A stretch of 64,000 nt of DNA, from NCBI RefSeq assembly GCF_018687715.1, contig NC_056760.1, positions 36,532,001-36,596,000 on the forward strand, given 5' to 3'. A program made the position numbers and the translations under genes. Positions 56,141 to 64,000 of this stretch are shown here, piece after piece; the first letter of the stretch is position 1, and each line of letters opens with the position of its first letter. The notes under the pieces were generated by a model. The model was not told the DNA's origin. It was given only the letters and a program-made list of their open reading frames with translations, and made no database searches. This DNA comes from Carya illinoinensis. Taxonomy: Eukaryota; Streptophyta; Magnoliopsida; Fagales; Juglandaceae.

Positions 56141-58245
56141 TGTGACGCCCCCAAGTCCCACGTACGGATAAGTGTGTATGTGTATAAGCAACACCCTATC
56201 GTCAAGTGCCAAGTGTGTGTATAAGCAACAAGTGTGTAAAAAAAAAACACGCAGCGGATAAACAAAGTCATATAACTAAGTACCAGAATTTTTCTTTATT
56301 TAAATATAAAGCCGTTCAAAACATACATAGTAAAATATTACAAGTCACAAATATAGTTTCAAACTAAACTACAAATCATAAACTCCAACTCAATACTCCG
56401 GCGGAGCCGCCTCCTTGGGCTCAACCTCCTCCTCCTCCTCGACCTCTGCATCAAAATCTACGGTACCAAAATGGTACCACAGGTAAGTAAAGATCCAAAT
56501 GCCACAAGATAAAAATATATTAAACTCAACAATATGCATGAGAGAATGCAAATGCACATGTCCCATAAAAACCACATTTTTTTCCACGCACGCCAAAAAT
56601 CCCATTTTGGCCCAAAAACATGTCCTTTAAACCAGTCCTTGCCATTATCCCAGATAATGACCCAAAACAAGAAACCACCATTTTTTCAGAAAATGGATCA
56701 CAAAACCTCAACATATCCTCGTCATTTTCCCAGAAAATGGCCCGCATCCAAAACCAAACAAACCGATCCAAGTATTGCATGCACCATGATCTCCCCTAGG
56801 GATCATCCGCACACTCTGGCTCCTGTGCCACACCGCAGGTAACGACTATGTGTGTGACACCTAAACGAGCCATGCTCAGTACTCGCGCCCAGCGCGTACT
56901 TGGACCAGGCCATCCTCTAATCCCCACCAGCCTAGGAACCACGGAGTCGACACAACAGCGTTACCGTATCGTGCGATCCGGTCGTCACCCAGCGACAACT
57001 CAGGGGATGTCACTCAATATTATCCACTCCCGAGTGACCAAAGGAGCTCCACCGAGATAATACTCCATCCCGGCTTGGGATCGTGATACACATTCACCCG
57101 AAAATCCATTTACACATAAAAACTAGATTTTCTCAATTTAAATAAAATGCACATGAATGCATCATGCAATGCACGCCTCAAGATGCAAAACATCCAACCA
57201 ATCACAAAAACAACAAAACCAAGCAACTCCGTCATCAATCCATCCGACCCCCAAACTCCTCAGACTCAGTTTGGAATCAACCAACCAGTCAAATAATTTA
57301 TTTTAAGAGGAAAAATATATTTAAATCTAAAATAGAGTTTGAAAAATACTTACAGCGCTATAAGGTATTTTTCGAAAGATCACGACGTTGCAAACGGCGG
57401 AGAAAAAGCAACGTAACAGTGTATTTTACACTGTGGCCGTGGGTTGTAAATTACCCACTTTCGAACGGGGACAAACCAAAACACAAAATTGATAGGGAAT
57501 GGCTTAGAGATGTTTATGAAGCTAATGGAAGTGAGTTTTGGCCGTGGGTGGCGGTGGAAATGGCGGTGGAAGCGAAAAAAAAGCAAATCGGAGTTGAGCT
57601 CGTGGGAGCTGCTCTGGCAACGGATCGGGGCCGGAAATGGGTGGGTTAGGACGGTAAGAGGTAGGGAATGAAGTGGTGAAAAGATGGTGGCCGGAGGTGG
57701 AGCAACGGCGCCGGAAATGACCCAAAGTCGTGCGGCTTAGATGGGCTGTAGGGGGTTAACAGCGGCTCAGATGGGGCTGATTTTTTGTGGGGTGGTGCAC
57801 CGGCCGGAGAGGAGTTGATCGGTGGAGATGGTGTCGGCCACGTCGGCCAGACGTCAGTGGTCTAGGTGGGGTTGCTGGATGGCGACGAGAGGGAGAAAGA
57901 GAGAGATCGTGCGTGCGCGGGGAGAGAAGGAAAAAGAAGAAGAAGAAAAGAAAGAAAGAAGAAAAGAAGAAAATGAAAAAGAAAAAAAGGAAAAAGGGAA
58001 AAAGAAAAAAAGAAAAAAAAAAGATGAAGAAAGAAAATGAGGTACAGTCCTCACCTCCGGAATCTAAAAACTGATCCGACGAAAACAAATCTAAAAATCA
58101 TACAACGACTAAAATAAATTAAACACCACAACAAACTAAAATAAAACCAATTAAAATACAATAATTTAAAATAAAAGAACTAATATAATAATTAAATTAA
58201 AAAAAACTCATTCAGTGAAAATATACGTAAAAACGGGATATCACA
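56141..58245 (-). repeat. 5' LTR of minus-strand Tekay-like element
   Basis: 2105 bases, partner of 49037-51143. Both contain the purine-rich tract and the palindromic region near the tRNA primer side. Open frames up to about 160 codons inside it are chance frames shared with the other LTR. Confidence 0.93.
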
Positions 58246-58450
58246 AGATCGAACCTTTGTGGCACCACTAAACCTTTCCCTTGATGATGTGATGGCTATG
58301 GCTGAGGAGGATCTTGAAGTTGTGATAGCCGCTGAAGAAACTGCCGCCAGGATTGTCGCTGAAGTGAATACCAGTAGAGTCTCTTCACCACCAACTGCAT
58401 TGGGCAACATTGTGGAGTCCCATCAAAGTAGCGTGCTGCTCCTTCCATAG
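58246..58450 (+). pseudogene. Gag-like relic, right part
   Basis: Continues the element cut at 49036. An open frame encodes LSLDDVMAMAEEDLEVVIAA and further Ala/Glu-rich helix, ending with TAG at 58448-58450. The Ala/Glu helical content suits the coiled-coil C-terminal part of plant gag-like proteins, but I cannot assign a domain. Confidence 0.45.
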
Positions 58451-59030
58451 AAGGGGACTAGGTGCCCTTCGAGTCATGGTCCACCCAACCCGCCGACTTG
58501 ACCTATATTCTCTCGAGGTTGGGCTTGTAGATAGGCTGTTTTGAGTCAGACGGGCCTCAGCCCGGCTTTGGGCCAAATGCCTCATTAATATACAATTAAT
58601 TAAAGCAAAATTTAATTACTATATTAATATATATTAGTATTACTAATATATTATGTATTTATCAAAAAGATTTAGAGGAATATGATGAGAATTTATTAGG
58701 CCTAAAAATGTAATTAATATATATTTTTTATATTAATAACATATGATCAAACAAATGTTCATGTTTAATATTATAATTTTATGTTATAAATTATAATATA
58801 AAATTATTTCATATATAATTATGTATAAAAAACATTATATATATAATATTTAATATAATATTAAAAATTAATTATATATAAAAACGAATCGGTCTGGTTC
58901 GATTCCAAAAATCCTAAAACTGGAACCGAACCGATTTTATCCAGTTTGTAGAATCATGGAATCGGTCATTGACCGAACCAGTCCGATCCAAGCTGATTTT
59001 CTAGTTTTCCAATTTAAATTTTCATCCCTA
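58451..59030. mobile_element. hAT-like remnant, right end only
   Basis: On the minus strand from 59030 the end reads TAGGGATGAAAATTTAAATT, followed by GGATCGGACTGGTTCGG and CGGTTCGGTTCC words (58893-59000). This is the same TAGGGnTGnAAA terminus plus GGTCGG/CGGTTC subterminal design as the two complete hAT-like elements in this window. No left end or target duplication can be found, so the left boundary is arbitrary. A separate GC-rich patch at 58480-58590 (GGGCCTCAGCCCGGCTTTGGGCC) may be part of a different small element. Confidence 0.45.
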
Positions 59031-59735
59031 CATATACTAGTCAAAAAGAGATTTTAAAATAAAATTATAAATTAATATAATTTAATGTAATATAATTAAA
59101 TTATAAAATAAATTTTTTTATAAAATAAATTTAACATATCATATAAAATGACATCAATTTATAATTTTTTTAAGAATCTCCTCCCGACAATAGTACTTCT
59201 TATCCTAATCGTAACTGGGAGGGCGCGCACACTTGGTAGCCAGACGCGACACTGGAATGCAAGTAATCGTAAAGAGTAGGATTGGAATAGCCTAGAGCAG
59301 GCCAACTACAAAAGCCGCATGAATCCGATTAGGTACCCACCACAAGCCTCGTGCATGTCAACATACCACTCGGGAATTCTGAACTACCTCTACTGTTATA
59401 CTTCTATGTACGAGAGATCATTTTTCCATGACTACTTATCATTGAATTTGAATATTCGGACGATCCTTATCAAGCCAGCTAGACGTACCTTAAGTTTCTA
59501 TCTCATTGTGTACCTTTAAAAAAATAATATTATAAAATTAGGACAAAAAATTATCTACTTACAACTGTCTTACAATTATTTTATAATTTTATAAAATCCA
59601 AATCTATTTTTAATGAAGTAGCGTGCGTGCATTAATTCATTGTAAAATGAATTTTAAAATAATTATAATTTTTTTTTAAGTATATCATTACTTAATTATC
59701 AATATCAGCCGTATAAATTTAAGATAAATGATATT
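59031..59735. other. Intergenic, one less AT-rich patch
   Basis: Bases 59160-59520 are more balanced in composition and hold a 66-codon frame (59319-59519) without recognisable domains. It could be an exon or transposon relic. The rest is AT-rich. Confidence 0.4.
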
Positions 59736-59880
59736 TACAGTCGTGATTATGTAAGCACCACACAGTCTTTTTGAAAAAATAAATTAATACAAAACTCACA
59801 TGAAAAAAAAACTAACTTTTTAATCATGAATTCATCTTTTTTAAAATGATTGTGTCGCATTTTCACACTCCACGACTGTA
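59736..59880. mobile_element. Small MITE-like element, 145 bp
   Basis: Perfect 10-base inverted ends: TACAGTCGTG at 59736-59745 and CACGACTGTA at 59871-59880. The interior is AT-rich with inverted-repeat character (CACACAGTC left, GTGTCGCATTTTCACACTC right). It resembles the 62945-63147 element. No clear target duplication. Confidence 0.6.
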
Positions 59881-60977
59881 CGTAGAATTACTCTAAATTT
59901 AGTGGTTTAATTAATGTAATACATTATATGTGAGTTTTATTATTATAATTCTCTTTGTATGCTTAACATTTTTTATTAATTAATTTATTTTTTCATTATT
60001 ACTGAAGATATCTCACCAACGACATATTCAAGAAAATGTATATTTGAATTTTGTACTTCTTTATGGTATAAAGTACAAAATTGTAGAATCGTGTTGAACC
60101 AAAGTGTGAGACTCGAAATTTCTCTATCTGTTGTAGGCCATGCATGCCGACTCCTTTTCTTCGCAAGACCCGACTTTAAGAGTACTTTGTAAGGGCATTA
60201 TTTAAGAACAACTGTTCAATTACTTTGATTTTTTCTATTATTATTATTATTATTTATTTATTTATATATATATACACACATGTGTGCATGTTTTTTTATG
60301 TAAAAGATAATGCATAGTTATGAGTAATAGATCATGAATAAAATTAAAAATAATATTGTATCAAATTAAGTTAGTAGACTATTAAGAAAAATAAATGTTG
60401 AAAAATTCATTTAATATGAAGAATTATATTCTCAATTCGGTGCGTAGAGTACACATAGTAAAATGATTACATGATATAATTTTATTAAGAAAAAATCTAT
60501 TCATCATCTTAATTCTCCTCATCATATCATCATATTATGATATGGTATTAGATAATAGGTTTACAAGTAAAATATAATTTAATACTACATCATAAGATGA
60601 TGGAAAGATGATGAGAATTAGGATGATGAATATAACATTGCTCTTTTATTAATTTAGGAGATAAATTTTAAAATGTGAATTTTGCAAATCAAATATTAAT
60701 ATTTAAATAATATAGATGAGATGCTCTACACACTGACTTAAAAATAAAATAATTTATTTAATATTTATTAAACATTTAAGACTTATTGAAACACTTGTGT
60801 AAATATCAATAAATATTTATTTGATTGAACTTTAGTGTCTTAACCTAAGTTAATTATTTATTGAATGAAATAAGAGAGAAAAATGATAAGGACGTGTAGG
60901 TGTCGGAGCAATTCAATTGGCAGGTATTCAGCAAAATATTAAAATAAAAAATAAAAAATAAAAATAAAAAGTCCATT
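59881..60977. other. AT-rich intergenic DNA
   Basis: No gene signal. A 45-base imperfect inverted repeat around 60505-60625 (ATCATCTTAATTCTCC near 60502; GATGATGAGAATTAGGATG near 60608) could fold into a hairpin and may be another MITE. Confidence 0.5.
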
Positions 60978-61190
60978 CACACGTGTGTATGACGTGGCAA
61001 GAGCATCGCAACTACCAGTCATAGAGTGTGGGGCGGTAGAATTTCAGCTTGGATATTTGGAAGTTAGACGAGAGACTCGCACGTGTTCCCATCATCTCCC
61101 CATTCCGCCAACTAACTTTCCAAAAGTCCCAAACCTCAACTAATTCTCAAACCTATGCTACATGACAAACCTCCCTCTATAAATATATAG
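60978..61190 (+). promoter_or_regulatory. G-box/ABRE-rich promoter-like block with TATA box
   Basis: CACACGTGTG (60978-60987), GACGTGGC (60991-60998) and CACGTG (61080-61085) are G-box/ABRE-type sites. TATAAATATATAG (61178-61190), in a CCTCTATAAATA context followed by GACACC, is a strong plant TATA box. Spacing (about 95-200 bases upstream) suits an ABA- or stress-responsive promoter reading to the right. No long open frame follows within this window, so the target transcript is unknown. Confidence 0.5.
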
Positions 61191-62944
61191 ACACCCTAAA
61201 TTCTTTAGATATTATTGATTTTTTTTTTAATATTTTTGTATATTCCGAGGTCAGCTTTTTTAGAAGAAAATATTCAAAATAAATAAATAAATAAATAAAC
61301 AGAGGAAATAATTGCTTTGAATAAAAAAGGAAAAAAAATGAGGAGTGAGCGGACAATCATGAAATATTTATATTTAGGTTGAAATAATAGTATATTCATA
61401 TTTCCATTAATCATATTTTTCATAAATTTCTTTTCTTTTTGATGTTTTCTAACTATGAATGTAACCCTATTAAAGTAGTGAATAAAGATAATCGGCGCAA
61501 GTTGAAAATTTTTAATTGGTATATTTTGTATATTCTGACGAATCATGTAAAATCACGTCAATTTATTAAATTATTTTTATATAATTTTTTTATAATTAAA
61601 ATATTTTTTTTAAATTGATTGATATGACAAATCTCGATATCAATAATGTATTGATAAATAAAAATTTTTATTTATCAACTTTTGTAAATATATATTTTTT
61701 TTAATTTTACAGAAGATGAGGTATTATTTAATCCAAAATAATACACCAGGATATTTTCATGAAGAGGTCATGAAAGGATTTTTTTAACAAAAAAAAATAA
61801 AAATCAAATATCCAATAAATGCAACATGCCAACCTTGCTTACATTCTATTTGATTTTCGTTCGAGGAGCATTGATTACTGTTTGGGAAAAGGGAAAAATA
61901 AAAAAGAGAGAGAAACATCATTGGGGGTTAATCTTTCAATTAATGATCATTGATGAGGCGGCTATTATCTGCCTTTTTTGTCAGTGATAGGCGTATCGAA
62001 TTCCCTTCAAAGTGAAACGTGGGTTCTTGTTGAGGTTGGAAGATAAGAACCCAAATTATTAAGAAAAAAAATTCTCCATTCTCCATCTAGAAGGAAAGAA
62101 AACGGATCCTTGCGGTAAGGAATATTCAATTCAATTAAGCTTATTCATGATATATATTAAATTATTTTTAATGTTTAGTTGAATCGAGAATATATAAGTA
62201 GAATGAATACTTCTTCTTCTTTTTTTTTCTAAATTTTTAAGATTTAAAATGAGAAATATTATTCATATAAAATGATAAAGTTTTTGAATTTTTGTGTGAA
62301 GTTGAGAGTTTCAAGTAGAAGAGAGATTGATAAATAAAGTTATCTCTTCTAAAAGATAATCTTCAGGTACAAAAAACTCTCTGAACTTTTTATTTCACTC
62401 GAATAAACTATTAAGATGATACAGCTTTTAGTATCAGAGACTCTCTAACATTCATCAAAACCCTCGTCTTTTGGTGTTTTTTTTGTATTCGCAAGTTCAA
62501 AACTAAAGATCTGAATTGCTAAGAGTTTGATCAAAATGGGCGTGAACTATGAAACAAGACTTTAACAAGAAAGTTTCTGAATTTTTGTCTGACGGTTAAG
62601 AGTTTTAAATAGAAAAGAGATTAACACATAAAGTTACTTTATAATATTTATTATTATTTGTAAATTCTTTTACATTATATTAAATGCTTAATAAATATTG
62701 TAGACCCAATTTATAACGTATTTTATTATTTATGCCATTTTTTCGTACAATGAATTTTATAAAAATATCTGTCTCCTATTTTAAATTTTATAATTCGGAC
62801 ACGAACTATATTGGTTGGTAAGCATCAAATTCAACTTGACGGTGAAAATGGGGAAGTTTTTGTTTTTTGTTTTTATTTTTTACAAAAATCACATTTTTCA
62901 AGAAAATCATGGCTTAAACATCTTTATGAAAAATGAGAAATACT
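61191..62944. other. AT-rich region, possible untranslated leader or intergenic
   Basis: No coding exon is recognised. If the block at 60978-61190 is a real promoter, this stretch could hold a non-coding transcript or a 5' UTR. A candidate donor-like GCGGTAAGG lies at 62113-62121. The 61274-61546 minus-strand frame is AT-driven and not convincing. Confidence 0.4.
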
Positions 62945-63147
62945 TTTTGCAGTCGGTAGATACAGTTGGCGTGCAGTCGACTGTAAAAAAAAATTAATAC
63001 AGAATCTATATGAAAAAAAAAATTATTTTTATAATTTTTTATAATTTATGTAGGTCCCCTTGAATATAAAAAAATTTTTTTATAATTTTTTTTTATTCAT
63101 TCCGTATAATCGACTGTACACTGACTGCATGTGGCGACTGTACGTAA
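62945..63147. mobile_element. MITE-like inverted repeat rich in CAGTCG
   Basis: The left arm has GCAGTCGGTAGATACAG and GTGCAGTCGACTGTA. The right arm has the complementary order CGACTGTACACTGACTGCAT, then GGCGACTGTACG. The centre is A/T-rich. It shares the CAGTCG/CGACTG theme with 59736-59880. Confidence 0.5.
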
Positions 63148-64000
63148 CAAAGCTGATGAAAAATTCTATCTATATGCATAGACTGCCTCCCCTTTGAGCA
63201 AACATGGCACAGAATGCAGCAGTGTTGTCGGTCTCTCTTATGCATTGAGTCTTGCCAGCAATGCTGGATCGGAGCGTGCTGACTCGGAATTTGGTTGCCA
63301 GCTTGCTGTCCTTTTTTTTTTTTTTTTTTTAAACAGCTTGCTGCCCTACTTCTATTAGAAGTGATTTTTCTCTTCATTTATTTATTTTTTTGGCAAAAAA
63401 TAAAGATGGGGCAACTAATGCAACAACTCTCTATGTACATGATCATAAGAGTTTTTTTTTATTGCAGAATGTCCAGTTTGAGTCATAACTATTAATCGAA
63501 TAAATAGCCAATCATCATAATACTCACAAATTATCTAATTGGTTTAAAGTCCATCTTATAACCTAAAAGTAAGACTTTATTATCATGAATAGTTTCAATT
63601 TATGTCCTGACGTTAAAATCATAAAATGTCAACTCGTACCAACTAAGCTAGCACATTGGTGGTCTATTCTTTTATTTCAATCAATCATAATCTTGCTATT
63701 TACCAAGTTAATCATGTTAACTCATAGTGGCTCGAAGTTCAGATTGCTCATCCTCAAGATTTTCAGCTTCTAATTCTCTTTTTTGTCCAAATTTATACGT
63801 CAACTTACTTATTTTAGTGAATTAATTCATAAAAAACACAGATTAAAATAAATCTATTTACAAGTCTATTTATTGATACATTTAACACACCGTATCAACT
63901 AACATAAGAAATATTATTATTTTGAATTTTTTACAATTATAATGAGTCTAATAATAACTTATATGTTCACACACCAACTTATAAATAACAAAATACTATA
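63148..64000. other. Intergenic, nothing recognised
   Basis: AT-rich sequence with a poly-T run (63310-63331). No gene or repeat that I can name. Confidence 0.5.

Larger units (their letters stand above)
49037..58245 (-). mobile_element. Ty3/gypsy chromovirus, Tekay/Del-like, degenerate, nested
   Basis: A 9.2-kb element on the minus strand with 2.1-kb LTRs (TGTGATACCCC...GGGCGTCACA read on that strand) and flanks AAATC (49032-49036) and AGATC (58246-58250), a 5-bp target duplication with one change. It has the same layout as the plus-strand element and is clearly homologous across gag-pol, but it is a distinct subfamily by LTR sequence. Many stops and frameshifts, plus LTR divergence with indels, show an older insertion. 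It is nested in the gag-like relic. Confidence 0.94.

Noticed and set aside
59319..59519. 66-codon frame as a gene
   Set aside because: No recognisable family, no promoter or splice context; listed only as a note.

Overview
The window is nuclear DNA from a flowering plant, almost certainly a eudicot and probably a woody species; a Fagales-like genome is my guess from general feel only. The signs are an AT-rich background, GT-AG introns, a leucine-rich-repeat receptor kinase of the plant MIK2-like type, a MIKC-type MADS-box remnant and typical plant transposons. No rRNA, tRNA, CRISPR array or bacterial-style operon is visible.

The backbone is a segmental duplication. Copy A (about 5980-12980) and copy B (about 32420-42975) each carry an upstream region, a two-exon MIK2-like receptor kinase gene and a downstream flank, in the same orientation. 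Copy B is an open two-exon gene (38636-42525, 833 codons before the stop). Copy A is dead: it has a frameshift in the signal region, several nonsense codons, and a 921-bp hAT-like element with a perfect 8-bp target duplication inside kinase exon 2. A second hAT-like element (883 bp, 8-bp duplication) sits in the copy A upstream region.

Three LTR retrotransposons, all Ty3/gypsy chromoviruses, make up more than a third of the window. A Tekay/Del-like element (13270-22381, plus strand, 2.06-kb LTRs, target duplication TAATC) has its gag-pol frame broken by two stop codons. A Reina-like element (33104-38374, plus strand) has 438-bp LTRs that I read as identical and one uninterrupted 1476-codon gag-pol frame; it lies 262 bp upstream of the intact receptor kinase start, in the same orientation. 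A second Tekay/Del-like element (49037-58245, minus strand) is heavily decayed, splits an older gag-like reading frame, and contains a 96-bp GT-AG intron-like insert at the gag/protease boundary that its plus-strand relative lacks.

The rest is gene debris and repeats. There is an AGL15-like MADS-box 3' fragment (43421-44400), a short plasma-membrane H+-ATPase exon relic (31352-31423), CACTA-like ends, two tRNA-derived SINE-like copies, small inverted-repeat MITEs, a 137-bp tandem repeat (24157-24841), a roughly 215-bp inverted duplication and a dispersed 0.4-0.85-kb duplication. From 59.0 to 64.0 kb the sequence is AT-rich intergenic DNA with one convincing but gene-less promoter-like block (60978-61190).

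The only clearly functional host gene is the receptor kinase at 38.6-42.5 kb. The only element that looks capable of recent activity is the Reina-like one beside it. I do not see a clearly new biological system. The best leads are the retroelement intron, the LTR placed as a possible promoter of an immune-type receptor, and the homogenised 144-bp LRR doublets.
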